64,000 nt of DNA from Mesorhizobium australicum (GCF_900177325.1 NZ_FXBL01000004.1:2728001-2792000); one strand, 5' to 3'; counted from the stretch's first letter, positions 30,252-40,406 are shown. Notes: generated from the letters alone by a model not told the origin. Translations and numbers: made by a program.

Positions 30252-30629
30252 TTACTTCTTGGCGGGGGCCTTCGCCTTCGCCGGGGCCTTTGCCTTGGCC
30301 GGAGCCTTCGCCTTCACGGCGGCGGGATTGGCAGCAGCAGCCTTCGCGGCGGGCTTGGCCGCGGCTTTCGGCGCAGCGGCGGCCTTTGCCGGCTTGGCGG
30401 CAGCCTTTGGAGCTGCCTTGGCCGCGGGCTTCGCGGCGGCCTTCTTCGCGGTCGCTTCCACCGTCTCGACGGGAGCATCGGGAACGTTCTTCTTGATCGA
30501 TTCGATGGTCTTCATCGCCGAGGCCTTGGCCTTGTAGCTTTCGGACGTGAAGACGATCTCGCCATTGGCCGCACGAAACCGGAAACGCGTCTCACCTTTT
30601 TTGTCTTTGTAGACTTCGAACTTGCTCAC
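30252..30629 (-). CDS. DUF1508 (YegP-like) protein with histone-H1-like tail
   Basis: 125 residues. The first 50 form one DUF1508 domain (KFEVYKDKKGETRFRFRAAN and SYKAKASAMKTIESIKKN). The remaining 70 are almost only K, A and P in repeated AAKPA / AKAPAK units, like the C-terminal tail of histone H1 and bacterial nucleoid proteins. The GTG at 30629 is chosen because GAGGGGG lies eight bases upstream and the family starts at SKFE; an ATG at 30683 is possible. The role is unknown. The tail suggests nucleic-acid binding, which is inference. Confidence 0.8.
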   Translation of the reverse strand: MSKFEVYKDKKGETRFRFRAANGEIVFTSESYKAKASAMKTIESIKKNVPDAPVETVEATAKKAAAKPAAKAAPKAAAKPAKAAAAPKAAAKPAAKAAAANPAAVKAKAPAKAKAPAKAKAPAKK

Positions 30630-30729
30630 TTTGGGGTCCCCCTCGTTTGGAGCGGTGATTCGTTCACCGGCAAAAAGTGACATTTAGTCACTCCCCTGTC
30701 GAGCAATGCCGTTGTTGCGGCGCACACAG

Positions 30730-30770
30730 AAGAACAGGCTGGAAGGACTTTCTCCTTCCAGCCTGTTCTT
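30730..30770 (-). terminator. 18-base perfect hairpin after the hydrolase gene
   Basis: Arms AAGAACAGGCTGGAAGGA (30730-30747) and its exact reverse complement (30753-30770), loop of five bases. It begins 21 bases beyond the stop of the minus-strand hydrolase. It is probably the terminator, though the U-tract after the stem is poor. Confidence 0.65.
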
Positions 30771-30791
30771 GGCGATGCTGTTGTGAGCTGC

Positions 30792-31466
30792 TTAGCGTAG
30801 CCGTTTCGGCCGCGGGTCGGCGAGTTCGCCCGCGAGCCGGCGGTCGAGATAGTCCGAGCATTCTTCGATCAGCACGTCGGCGTCGTTCGAGAAGAAATGG
30901 TTCGCGCCGGGGATCGTCTTCTGCGTGATGGTGATGCCCTTCTGCGTGTGCAGCTTGTCGACCAGGCCCTGCACATCCTTGGGCGGCGCAACCTTGTCGG
31001 CGTCGCCGTGGATGATCAGGCCCGACGACGGGCAGGGGGCCAGGAACGAGAAGTCGTAGATGTTCGGCTGCGGCGCGACCGAGATGAAGCCTTCGACCTC
31101 GGGCCGGCGCATCAGGAGCTGCATGCCGATCCAGGCGCCGAAGGAATAGCCGGCGACCCAGCAGCTTTTCGAATCCGGATGCAGCGACTGCACCCAGTCG
31201 AGCGCGGCTGCCGCGTCCGACAGCTCGCCGGAACCATGATCGAATTCGCCCTGGCTGCGACCGATGCCGCGGAAGTTGAAGCGGAGCGTGGTGAAGCTGC
31301 GCTTCTGGAACATGTAGAACAGGTCGTAGACGATCTTGTTGTTCATCGTGCCGCCGAACTGCGGATGCGGATGCAGCACGATGGCGATCGGGGCGTTCTT
31401 TTCCGTCGAGGGCTGGTAACGTCCTTCGAGGCGGCCGGCGGGGCCGTTGAAAATTACTTCAGGCAT
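30792..31466 (-). CDS. Alpha/beta hydrolase
   Basis: 224 residues, cytoplasmic, no signal peptide. The nucleophile elbow is GYSFGA with Ser108. The likely acid is Asp155 in IIHGDADKV and the base His190 in PGANHFF. HPHPQFGGTMNNK near residue 32 would form the oxyanion region. This compact family has no well-fixed substrate. It is divergent from the suf locus, sharing the intergenic region with the Irr-like box, which may be coincidence. Confidence 0.85.
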   Translation of the reverse strand: MPEVIFNGPAGRLEGRYQPSTEKNAPIAIVLHPHPQFGGTMNNKIVYDLFYMFQKRSFTTLRFNFRGIGRSQGEFDHGSGELSDAAAALDWVQSLHPDSKSCWVAGYSFGAWIGMQLLMRRPEVEGFISVAPQPNIYDFSFLAPCPSSGLIIHGDADKVAPPKDVQGLVDKLHTQKGITITQKTIPGANHFFSNDADVLIEECSDYLDRRLAGELADPRPKRLR

Positions 31467-31552
31467 ATATACTCCAACTGTCGCTCCGACTGTACGGCTC
31501 GACCTTCACGGGTTCCGGCTTGACGCCGGGGCGGGCAGTACCTAATAACCAG

Positions 31553-31569
31553 TTTAGAATTGTTCAAAA
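31553..31569 (+). promoter_or_regulatory. Irr-type iron-control element (ICE) candidate
   Basis: TTTAGAATTGTTCAAAA is one base from the palindromic pattern TTTAGAA-N3-TTCTAAA known for the rhizobial iron regulator Irr. It lies 114 bases before the first suf gene. In Rhizobiales suf operons are known Irr and RirA targets; no clear RirA box was found. Confidence 0.6.
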
Positions 31570-31683
31570 CTAGGCTAGGATGTCCGCTCGTTCGACGGGC
31601 TAGATAGGACGTCCGCCCTTTGAAATTCAAGGAAATTGCGCGGCGGTCGGTCGATTGCCGCTGAAGGAGCGAACCGGCGCACC

Positions 31684-32841
31684 ATGGCGGCCAGACGCAG
31701 CTATCTCGACCACAATGCCAGCGCGCCGCTCAGCGACGTCGCGCGCGCGGCGATGGTTGGAGCGCTGGCGATCGACGCCAATCCGTCCTCGGTCCATTCG
31801 CAGGGCAGGGAGGCGCGTCGTGTGGTCGAGGCTGCCCGCCGCGACGTGGCGGCGCTAGTCGGCGCGGATCCCGCCAATGTCGTCTTCACGTCGGGTGCGA
31901 CGGAGGGCGCATCGTGGCTGCTGATGCCGAACTGGCGCATGGGCCGCGCGCCATTGCATGTCTCCAGGCTGATCGTTTGTGCCGCCGACCATCCGGCGAC
32001 GTTAAATGGCGGCCATTTCGCGCCGGAGGCGCTCACGCGGATCGGCGTCGATGCCGACGGCATCCTTCGCATGGACGAGCTTGCGTCCGAACTGGAGCGC
32101 CACGACCGCGCCGCCGGCCAAATCATGGTCGCGATCCATCTTGCCAACAACGAAACGGGTGTGGTGCAGCCGGTGGCGCAGATCGCAGCCTTCGTGCGCG
32201 CCGCGGGCGGCATCCTGGTGCTGGACGCCGTGCAGGCCGCGGGCCGCATTCCGCTCGACATCTCCGACGGTTGCGCGGATTTCCTGATTCTCTCGTCGCA
32301 CAAGATCGGCGGCCCGAAGGGCGCAGGCGCGGTCGTCTCGGCCGGAGGCGTGCTGATGCCGGAACCGCTGATCAGGGGCGGCGGGCAGGAGCACGGCCAC
32401 CGCGCCGGCACCGAGAACGTGGCGGCTATCGCCGGCTTCGGCGCGGCCGCGCGGGAAGCGATGGCGCTGCTTCCCGAGATGGAACAGGTTGCGGCGCTGC
32501 GCGACCGCTTCGAGGCCGAGATCCTGGCGCATGTGCCCGATGCGGTGATCTTCGGCCGCGCGGCGCGCCGGTTGCCGAACACGACCTTCTTCGCCATACC
32601 CGGCCTCAAGGCCGAGACCGCGCAGATCGCCTTCGATCTCGACGGCGTCGCCCTTTCCGCCGGCTCGGCCTGCTCGTCGGGCAAGGTCGGCCCGAGCCAC
32701 GTGCTTGCGGCGATGGGCCAGGGCGCGTATGGCGGCGCACTTCGGGTGTCGATCGGCCGCGCGACGACGGAGGAAGATCTGGTCCTGTTTGCGCAGGCGC
32801 TGCGCAAGCTGGTCGCGAGGAGGGCCGTGAAGGCCGCGTAA
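31684..32841 (+). CDS. Cysteine desulfurase, group I (NifS/IscS-like)
   Basis: Takes sulfur from cysteine as a persulfide for cluster assembly, 385 residues, PLP enzyme. The PLP lysine is Lys207 in LSSHKIGGPKGAG. The catalytic Cys329 lies in the flexible loop SAGSACSSGKVGPSH, the group I type. It heads the suf locus; the start ATG at 31684 has AAGGAG, but 14 bases away. A second, group II desulfurase (SufS) is encoded 5.5 kb downstream. Confidence 0.92.
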   Translation: MAARRSYLDHNASAPLSDVARAAMVGALAIDANPSSVHSQGREARRVVEAARRDVAALVGADPANVVFTSGATEGASWLLMPNWRMGRAPLHVSRLIVCAADHPATLNGGHFAPEALTRIGVDADGILRMDELASELERHDRAAGQIMVAIHLANNETGVVQPVAQIAAFVRAAGGILVLDAVQAAGRIPLDISDGCADFLILSSHKIGGPKGAGAVVSAGGVLMPEPLIRGGGQEHGHRAGTENVAAIAGFGAAAREAMALLPEMEQVAALRDRFEAEILAHVPDAVIFGRAARRLPNTTFFAIPGLKAETAQIAFDLDGVALSAGSACSSGKVGPSHVLAAMGQGAYGGALRVSIGRATTEEDLVLFAQALRKLVARRAVKAA

Positions 32842-32944
32842 TGCGCCGCGGGCATACCGGCCTTGTCGAGATGGGCCTGTATTTTCCGCGCAAAGACACT
32901 AAATGAGGCGTGCGCCGAGAGGTGTCGCCAGGTTTGAAAACGGT

Positions 32945-32959
32945 CGGGCCTTGAACCCG
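32945..32959 (+). promoter_or_regulatory. sufB leader motif shared with sufA
   Basis: CGGGCCTTGAACCCG, a small hairpin with CGGG/CCCG arms, ends 19 bases before the sufB start and is followed by ATGGAGAA, the ribosome site. The same 15 bases occur at the same distance before sufA (41097-41111). Confidence 0.55.
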
Positions 32960-32978
32960 ACATGGATGGAGAACGCTG

Positions 32979-34499
<1,521 letters not shown>

Positions 34500-34511
34500 G
34501 TATTTTCGCCC

Positions 34512-34547
34512 GTCATTCCGGGTTCTGCTGCGCGGCCCCGGAATGAC
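34512..34547 (+). repeat. GTCATTCCGGG palindrome, copy 1
   Basis: Eleven-base perfect arms GTCATTCCGGG (34512-34522) and CCCGGAATGAC (34537-34547) around a 14-base loop, 12 bases after the sufB stop and 37 before the GIY-YIG gene. Confidence 0.85.
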
Positions 34548-34584
34548 CGCGATGTGAAGAGTCGGGACTGAAAGGGAAAACGAG

Positions 34585-34911
34585 ATGTCAGGATGGGTTT
34601 ACATCATGGCATCCAAACGGAACGGAACGATTTACGTCGGCGTGACAAGCGATCTGCAGGGACGCGCACATGAGCATCGAACGCCGGCACAGCCCGGTTT
34701 CACGAGCAGATATGGTTGCGACCGGCTGGTTTGGTACGAGCGGCACGACAACATCATCGAGGCGATAGCGCGCGAGAAGGAACTGAAGAAGTGGCGTCGC
34801 TCCTGGAAGCTCTATCTGATTGAGGGGTTTAACGCAGAGTGGGATGACCTGTTCGAGACATGCTACGAGCGGGACAATCCATCGGAGGCGATCAGAGCGA
34901 GAGCGAATTGA
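34585..34911 (+). CDS. GIY-YIG family endonuclease
   Basis: A 108-residue single-domain protein. The GIY-YIG pattern reads VYIMASKRNGTIYVGVTSDL, followed by the conserved arginine in LQGRAHEH and a later glutamate in AIAREKELKKW. Small stand-alone GIY-YIG proteins are multicopy in alphaproteobacteria and their role is not settled. It lies in the suf operon between sufB and sufC, flanked on both sides by GTCATTCCGGG palindromes, so it is probably an insertion. Composition is less GC-rich than suf genes. Confidence 0.9.
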   Translation: MSGWVYIMASKRNGTIYVGVTSDLQGRAHEHRTPAQPGFTSRYGCDRLVWYERHDNIIEAIAREKELKKWRRSWKLYLIEGFNAEWDDLFETCYERDNPSEAIRARAN

Positions 34912-34923
34912 TTTGAGGGTAGC

Positions 34924-35070
34924 CGTCATTCCGGGGCCGCGTAGCGGAACCCGGAATCCAGAGGGCCGCCGCTGAGGATGAGATGATATGCGTGAAGGCC
35001 GAGGTCACTGGCAACTGGACTTCTACCCGCGCACTGGATTCCGGGTTCCGCTGCGCGGCCCCGGAATGAC
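34924..35070. repeat. GTCATTCCGGG palindromes, copies 2 and 3 in opposite orientation
   Basis: Copy 2 (34924-34958) reads GTCATTCCGGGGCCGCGTAG and ends GAATCCA. Copy 3 (35035-35070) is its reverse complement, beginning TGGATTCCGGG and ending CCGGAATGAC, with 76 bases between. The whole block can fold on itself, and lies directly between the GIY-YIG gene and sufC. Confidence 0.85.
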
Positions 35071-35081
35071 GAAAGTGAGAG

Positions 35082-35846
35082 ATGAAAGACATGCTTGAAA
35101 TCAGGAACCTCCACGCGCGCATCGCCGACAGCGGCATCGAGATCATCCGCGGCCTGAACCTGACGGTTAAGGCGGGCGAGGTGGCGGCCATCATGGGGCC
35201 CAACGGGTCGGGCAAGTCGACGCTCAGCTACATCATCGCCGGCCGCGAGGATTACGAGGTCACCGAGGGCGACATCCTCTACAACGGCGAGTCGATCCTG
35301 GAGATGGACCCGGCCGAGCGGGCCGCCAAGGGCGTGTTCCTCGCCTTCCAGTATCCGATGGAGATACCGGGCGTCGCGACGATGGAGTTCCTCAAGGTCG
35401 CGATGAACTCCCAGCGCAAGGCGCGCGGCGAGCCGGAGCTGAAGATCCCGGAATTCCTCAAGCGCGTGAAGGAAGAGTCGGCCGCGCTCGGCATCGACTT
35501 CGCCATGCTCAAGCGCCCGCTCAACGTCGGCTTCTCCGGCGGCGAGAAGAAGCGCGCCGAGATCCTGCAGATGAAGCTCCTGGAGCCGAAGCTTTGCGTG
35601 CTCGACGAGACCGATTCCGGCCTGGACATCGACGCGCTGAAGATCGTCGCCGACGGCGTCAACGCGCTGCGTTCGCCCGATCGCGCCGTGGTCGTGATCA
35701 CCCACTACCAGCGCCTGCTCGACCTGATCGTGCCGGACACCGTGCACGTGCTCTACAAGGGCCAGGTCATCAAGTCCGGCGAGAAGGAACTGGCGCTTGA
35801 GCTCGAGAAGAACGGCTATGCCGGTCTGATCGGCGAGGCGGCGTGA
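35082..35846 (+). CDS. sufC: Fe-S assembly ATPase SufC
   Basis: ABC-type ATPase of the SufBC2D complex, 254 residues, soluble. Walker A is GPNGSGKSTL near residues 36-45, the signature FSGGEKKRAEIL lies near residue 150, and Walker B is LCVLDETDSGLD. It starts 12 bases after the palindrome and is followed by sufD after seven bases. Confidence 0.98.
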   Translation: MKDMLEIRNLHARIADSGIEIIRGLNLTVKAGEVAAIMGPNGSGKSTLSYIIAGREDYEVTEGDILYNGESILEMDPAERAAKGVFLAFQYPMEIPGVATMEFLKVAMNSQRKARGEPELKIPEFLKRVKEESAALGIDFAMLKRPLNVGFSGGEKKRAEILQMKLLEPKLCVLDETDSGLDIDALKIVADGVNALRSPDRAVVVITHYQRLLDLIVPDTVHVLYKGQVIKSGEKELALELEKNGYAGLIGEAA

Positions 35847-35853
35847 GGTCGAG

Positions 35854-37119
35854 ATGAACATCCACTCCACCCCGAAGCTGACGGCGGCCGAGACGGCGCT
35901 GGTCGACGCCTTCGGCGAGCGCCTGTCGTATCTTCCGGGCGACGCCACGGTTACCGTGAAGCGCGACGATGCGGTCGAGGTGTTGAAGGCCGGTCTTCCG
36001 ACCCGCCGCGTCGAGGCCTGGCACTACACCGATCTGCGCCGCCTGCTGACGGCCGTTCCGGGCTACGATCCGACGCTCGCCGCGCGCGCCAAGCCTGCGC
36101 TGCTCGCGGGCTCGACCGTGCTGCCGGTGCTCAACGGCGTCGCCGGCGCGACCGCGAAGATCGACGGCGTCTCCGTGTCGAAGCTCATCGACAAGCTGCT
36201 CGACGGCTCGTTCGCTCCGGCGCTCGGCGCGCAGGAGGACGCGGACGCGGTCGGCGCGCTGAACACCGCCTTCGTCGCCGATGGCTGGTTCATCGACATC
36301 GCGGCGCGCGCGGAGGTCTCCGGTCCGATCGAGATCCAGAACGTCCAGGCCGGTGGCCAGACGCACAGCCGTTTCCCGGTGCGCGTCGGCGAGGGCGCGA
36401 AGGCGACGATCGTCGAGCGCCAGACGGGCGAGGGCGACGCGCTGGTGAGCTCCATCAGCCATCTGACGCTGGCCAAGGATGCGGAACTCACCTGGATCAT
36501 CGTCCAGGACCATCCGGAGGGCGCGACCCATTTCGGCCAGTTCAACGCCGAGCTGGCGGAAGGCGCGAAGCTGACGCTGTTCATCATGAACGCCGGCTCG
36601 AAACTCGTCCGCCAGGAAGTGCGCGTGCGCATGCCGGGCGAGGGCAGCGACTTCCAGCTGCGCGGCATCAACCTGTTGACCGGCGACACGCATTGCGACG
36701 TGACGATGATGCTCGACCATCTGGCCGAGAACACGACCTCGACCGAGATCGTGCGCAACGTCGCCAACGGCACCGCGAAGGGCGTCTTCCAGGGCCAGAT
36801 CCGCGTGGCGAAGGAAGCGCAGAAGACCGACGCGCGCATGGCCTGCAACACGCTGCTCCTGTCGGACGAGGCCGAGTTCTCGACCAAGCCGGAGCTGGAG
36901 ATCTTCGCCGACGACGTGGCCTGCGGCCACGGCGCGACGGTGACCGAGATCGACCGCAACCATCTGTTCTACCTGATGGCGCGTGGCATCGACGAGAAGA
37001 CGGCGCGGGGGTTGCTGGTGAAGGCTTTCGTTGCCGAGATCATCGAGGAACTGGAGGACGAGCCGACCGTCGAGGTGCTGGAAGGCCTGCTCGACGAGTG
37101 GTTCGCCGCGCATGTTTGA
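35854..37119 (+). CDS. sufD: Fe-S assembly subunit SufD
   Basis: Partner of SufB in the scaffold, 421 residues. The beta-helix core and the C-terminal signature CGHGATVTEIDRNHLFYLMA are present. It follows sufC closely. A heptamer palindrome starts five bases after its stop and fills the gap to sufS. Confidence 0.97.
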   Translation: MNIHSTPKLTAAETALVDAFGERLSYLPGDATVTVKRDDAVEVLKAGLPTRRVEAWHYTDLRRLLTAVPGYDPTLAARAKPALLAGSTVLPVLNGVAGATAKIDGVSVSKLIDKLLDGSFAPALGAQEDADAVGALNTAFVADGWFIDIAARAEVSGPIEIQNVQAGGQTHSRFPVRVGEGAKATIVERQTGEGDALVSSISHLTLAKDAELTWIIVQDHPEGATHFGQFNAELAEGAKLTLFIMNAGSKLVRQEVRVRMPGEGSDFQLRGINLLTGDTHCDVTMMLDHLAENTTSTEIVRNVANGTAKGVFQGQIRVAKEAQKTDARMACNTLLLSDEAEFSTKPELEIFADDVACGHGATVTEIDRNHLFYLMARGIDEKTARGLLVKAFVAEIIEELEDEPTVEVLEGLLDEWFAAHV

Positions 37120-37124
37120 ACGAA

Positions 37125-37211
37125 GTGAGTAGGGAGTAGGGAGTAGCGAGTAGTGTCTGGTGCGGCTGTGGCAATCTATCGACCGTTCCCTAATCACTAC
37201 TCACTACTCGC
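37125..37211 (+). repeat. Heptamer palindrome, AGTAGGC type, copy 3
   Basis: Left arm GTGAGTA, GGGAGTA, GGGAGTA, GCGAGTA; right arm AATCACTACTCACTACTCGC after about 40 unrelated bases. It ends nine bases before the sufS start, so it could influence translation initiation of sufS. Confidence 0.8.
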
Positions 37212-37220
37212 TGAAAGCTG

Positions 37221-38465
37221 ATGGATCAGATCATCAAGAACATCACCCCCTACGACGTCGAGGCGATCCGCCGCGACTTCCCGATCCTGTCGCGCGAAGT
37301 CTACGGCAAGCCGCTTGTCTATCTCGACAACGGCGCCTCGGCGCAGAAGCCGCAGGTGGTGCTCGACGCCATCCAGCGCGCCTATTCGCAGGAGTATGCC
37401 AACGTCCACCGCGGCCTGCATTTCCTGTCGAATGCGGCGACCGACGCCTACGAAAAGGCGCGCGAGACGGTTCGGCGCTTCCTGAATGCGCCGTCGACGG
37501 ACAATATCGTCTTCACCAAGAACACGACCGAGGCGATCAACACCGTCGCCTATGGCTGGGGCATGCCGAACATCGGCGAAGGCGACGAGATCGTCGTCTC
37601 GATCATGGAGCATCACTCCAACATCGTGCCGTGGCATTTCATCCGCGAACGGCAGGGCGCCAAGCTGGTCTGGGCGCCGGTGGACGACGAGGGCGCGTTC
37701 CACATCGAGGAGTTCGAGAAGTGCCTGACGGCGCGGACGAAGCTCGTCGCGATCACCCAGATGTCGAATGCGCTGGGTACCGTCACGCCGATCAAGGAGA
37801 TCGTCCGGATCGCGCATGAACGCGGCATCCCGGTGCTGGTCGACGGCAGCCAGTCGGCGGTGCATATGGCCGTAGACGTGCAGGACCTCGGCTGCGACTG
37901 GTTCGTCATGACCGGGCACAAGCTCTACGGCCCCTCCGGCATCGGCGTGCTCTACGGCAAGAAGGAGCGGTTGGAATCGATGCGGCCCTTCCAGGGCGGC
38001 GGCGAGATGATCTTCGACGTCACCGAGGACATGGTCACCTACAACGATCCGCCGCACCGCTTCGAAGCCGGCACGCCGCCGATCGTGCAGGCGATCGGGC
38101 TGGGCGTCGCGCTCGACTACATGCAGGGCGTGGGCCGCGACCGCATCGCCGCGCATGAAGCGGACCTGAAGACCTATGCGCACGAACGCCTGTCGCGCAT
38201 CAATTCGCTGCGCATCTTCGGCAATGCGCCTGGGAAGGGCGCGATCGTGTCGTTTGAGCTGCAGGGCATCCACGCGCATGACGTGTCGATGGTGATCGAC
38301 CGGTCCGGCGTGGCAGTGCGCGCCGGCACACATTGTGCGCAGCCGCTCTTGAAACGCTTCGGCGTCACCTCCACGTGCAGAGCGTCGTTCGGCATGTATA
38401 ATACACGCGCCGAGGTCGACGCCTTGGCCGAAGCGCTGGAGAAGGCGCGGAAATTCTTCGGGTGA
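37221..38465 (+). CDS. sufS: Cysteine desulfurase SufS, group II
   Basis: Supplies sulfur to the Suf scaffold, 414 residues, PLP enzyme. Lys234 in MTGHKLYGPSGIG binds PLP and Cys372 in RAGTHCAQPLL is the persulfide carrier, without the long loop of group I enzymes. SufE, its usual partner, is not in the window. The ribosome site is weak because the heptamer palindrome ends just upstream. Confidence 0.97.
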   Translation: MDQIIKNITPYDVEAIRRDFPILSREVYGKPLVYLDNGASAQKPQVVLDAIQRAYSQEYANVHRGLHFLSNAATDAYEKARETVRRFLNAPSTDNIVFTKNTTEAINTVAYGWGMPNIGEGDEIVVSIMEHHSNIVPWHFIRERQGAKLVWAPVDDEGAFHIEEFEKCLTARTKLVAITQMSNALGTVTPIKEIVRIAHERGIPVLVDGSQSAVHMAVDVQDLGCDWFVMTGHKLYGPSGIGVLYGKKERLESMRPFQGGGEMIFDVTEDMVTYNDPPHRFEAGTPPIVQAIGLGVALDYMQGVGRDRIAAHEADLKTYAHERLSRINSLRIFGNAPGKGAIVSFELQGIHAHDVSMVIDRSGVAVRAGTHCAQPLLKRFGVTSTCRASFGMYNTRAEVDALAEALEKARKFFG

Positions 38466-38469
38466 AGCC

Positions 38470-38835
38470 ATGAACGAGACAGTGGCAGCAGACGAAATCA
38501 CGGCCGCCTCGGCCATACCGGCGGAGGAACTGGCGCGGCTCACGGACGACATCGTCTCGGCGCTGAAGACAGTCTACGATCCGGAGATCCCTGCCGATAT
38601 CTACGAGCTCGGCCTCGTCTACAAGATCGACATCGAGGACGATCGCTCGGTGAAGATCGACATGACGCTGACAGCCCCCGGCTGCCCGGTCGCCGGCGAG
38701 ATGCCCGGTTGGGTCGAGAACGCCGTCGGGGCCGTCGAGGGCGTGTCGGGCGTCGACGTCAAGATGGTGTTCGACCCGCCGTGGACGCCGGACCGCATGT
38801 CCGAAGAGGCGCAGGTCGCCGTGGGCTGGTACTGA
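38470..38835 (+). CDS. sufT: SufT-like DUF59 (MIP18) protein
   Basis: 121 residues, a small iron-sulfur maturation factor. The DUF59 motif DPEIPADIYELGLVYKIDI and the single conserved cysteine in LTAPGCPVAGEMP are present. It starts four bases after sufS, so it is the last gene of that transcription unit. The symbol is by family; the exact client proteins are unknown. Confidence 0.9.
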   Translation: MNETVAADEITAASAIPAEELARLTDDIVSALKTVYDPEIPADIYELGLVYKIDIEDDRSVKIDMTLTAPGCPVAGEMPGWVENAVGAVEGVSGVDVKMVFDPPWTPDRMSEEAQVAVGWY

Positions 38836-38866
38836 GACGGCGTCCGGCCGGGACCCTGCCGTGCCT

Positions 38867-39547
38867 ATGCCGATGAGGTCTGCCCGACCCGATCCCGAGC
38901 AGTTCATTCGCGCGAATCTGCCCCTGACCGCAGTGCCTTCGCGGCCCGACATTCGGCTTCACCTTGCGACCCCGGCGAGCGGTTTGTCGCGGTTGCTTGG
39001 CGAGGCGTCCTCGTCTCCCTATTGGGCGTTCTGCTGGGGCGGCGGCCTGGCGATCGCGCGCCATCTTCTGGATCATCCCGACCTTGTCCGCGGTAAACGC
39101 GTGCTGGATTTCGGTTCCGGCTCCGGGCTTGTGGCGATCGCAGCGGCGAAGGCGGGCGCACGCCAGGTGATTGCAGCTGAAATCGACCCGCTCGGCACGG
39201 CGGCCATATCGCTCAACGCGGATGCGAATGGCGTGACCCTGGATATTGTCCAGAACGATCTTGTCGATGCGGCACTTCCCGAGGTCGACGTCGTGCTGGC
39301 TGGCGACACGTTCTACGACTCGGCGCTGGCCGCGCGCGCGACGGGCTTCCTCGACCGCTGCCTCGATGCGGGGGCGCGCGTCCTGGTCGGCGATCCGGGG
39401 CGGGTCCATCTGCCGCTGCGGCGCCTGCGTGAACTCGCCCGCTATCCGGTCGGCGATTTCGGCGATGGCGCATCATCGGTCGCGCCGGGCGTGGTCTATG
39501 CCTTCGAGCGCCTCGACACGGGCGAGGGCGTTTCGCGCGACCGATAG
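38867..39547 (+). CDS. Class I methyltransferase, ETF-beta lysine methyltransferase type
   Basis: 226 residues. The segment SSPYWAFCWGGGLAIARHLL followed by the SAM-binding motif VLDFGSGSGLVAIAAAKAGA and, further on, VVLAGDTFYDS matches the METTL20 family, whose human and Agrobacterium members methylate electron-transfer flavoprotein beta. GTG at 38861 and ATG at 38873 are alternative starts. It lies 31 bases after sufT, with no evident iron-sulfur role. Substrate is inferred from family only. Confidence 0.8.
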   Translation: MPMRSARPDPEQFIRANLPLTAVPSRPDIRLHLATPASGLSRLLGEASSSPYWAFCWGGGLAIARHLLDHPDLVRGKRVLDFGSGSGLVAIAAAKAGARQVIAAEIDPLGTAAISLNADANGVTLDIVQNDLVDAALPEVDVVLAGDTFYDSALAARATGFLDRCLDAGARVLVGDPGRVHLPLRRLRELARYPVGDFGDGASSVAPGVVYAFERLDTGEGVSRDR

Positions 39548-39701
39548 CGGCACACGCCACAATTCGGCCGTTGTCGATGTCCGATCTGGCGGGATGAAGC
39601 AGGACGGTCGATCACGTCTCAATTGCCCGTCGGCTCGCGCGCACCGTTCGTCGGTACCGTGCAGTGCGTGTCGGCGCGACATGCAGATCCGTTCTTGACC
39701 T

Positions 39702-40406
39702 ATGCAGGCGGCGGTCCTGCGGGAGAACCAGGGCGACTGGCGCAGCCCCCTTGCATCCCTGGCGCTGCACCTGGCGGCCATCGCCCTGCTGTTCTTCGTC
39801 ACGCCCCGGCCGCAGGCTCCTCCGGACACTGAAACATCCGTCTCGGTCGAGATCGTCGCTCCGCCGCCGCGGACACTGCCAGAGGAGGCGCCGGCGTCCT
39901 CCTTGGCGCCGGACGGAGCGGATGCCGCGACTCGGCCCGGCCCGAGCGGCCCGACCCTCGAAGCGGCAGTTCCCCGCGCCCCGCTGGAGGCGCCTCTCGC
40001 GAGGGTCCAGCCGCCGATGGTACGGGCCGAAAGAATGCTGTCGCAGAGTGTTCTGGCGAACCCTCGCAGCCGCGCCGCAAGACGCGAATTGGGATCGATG
40101 GCAGCGGATGAGCGCGCCGTGCAGCTTTGCGGCATCGAGGCGATGGAACAGGTGCACGCCTGGAAGGACGAACTCCTCCCTGAAACGGTGATCGCCTATG
40201 CCACGAAAAGCCTCAGGATCCGTGGCGGTTCGATCGTCGCCGACGGAGGCGCATTCCTCAGCGCGGGCAGCTGGTACCGGCTCCGTTTCGAGTGCGATGT
40301 TCGGAACGACACGGTCGTCTCCTTCGCCTATTCGGTGGGGGCCCCGATTCCACGCTCGGAATGGGAGGCATATGGTCTCCCCGAGAAAGCCGATGACGAT
40401 GACTAG
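39702..40406 (+). CDS. DUF930 protein with TonB-like N-terminus
   Basis: 234 residues. One membrane segment at residues 17-34 (LASLALHLAAIALLFFVTP) is followed by a proline- and alanine-rich spacer, like TonB. The C-terminal DUF930 domain has RMLSQSVLANPRSRAARREL, the conserved VQLCGIEAMEQVHAWK and FECDV. The function is unknown; a periplasmic or envelope role is likely. It is convergent with the antitoxin gene, overlapping it by four bases. Confidence 0.85.
   Translation: MQAAVLRENQGDWRSPLASLALHLAAIALLFFVTPRPQAPPDTETSVSVEIVAPPPRTLPEEAPASSLAPDGADAATRPGPSGPTLEAAVPRAPLEAPLARVQPPMVRAERMLSQSVLANPRSRAARRELGSMAADERAVQLCGIEAMEQVHAWKDELLPETVIAYATKSLRIRGGSIVADGGAFLSAGSWYRLRFECDVRNDTVVSFAYSVGAPIPRSEWEAYGLPEKADDDD

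Noticed and set aside
31636..31683. TTG start for the first cysteine desulfurase
   Set aside because: The 16 extra residues do not match the family; the ATG at 31684 starts right before the conserved YLDHNA motif.
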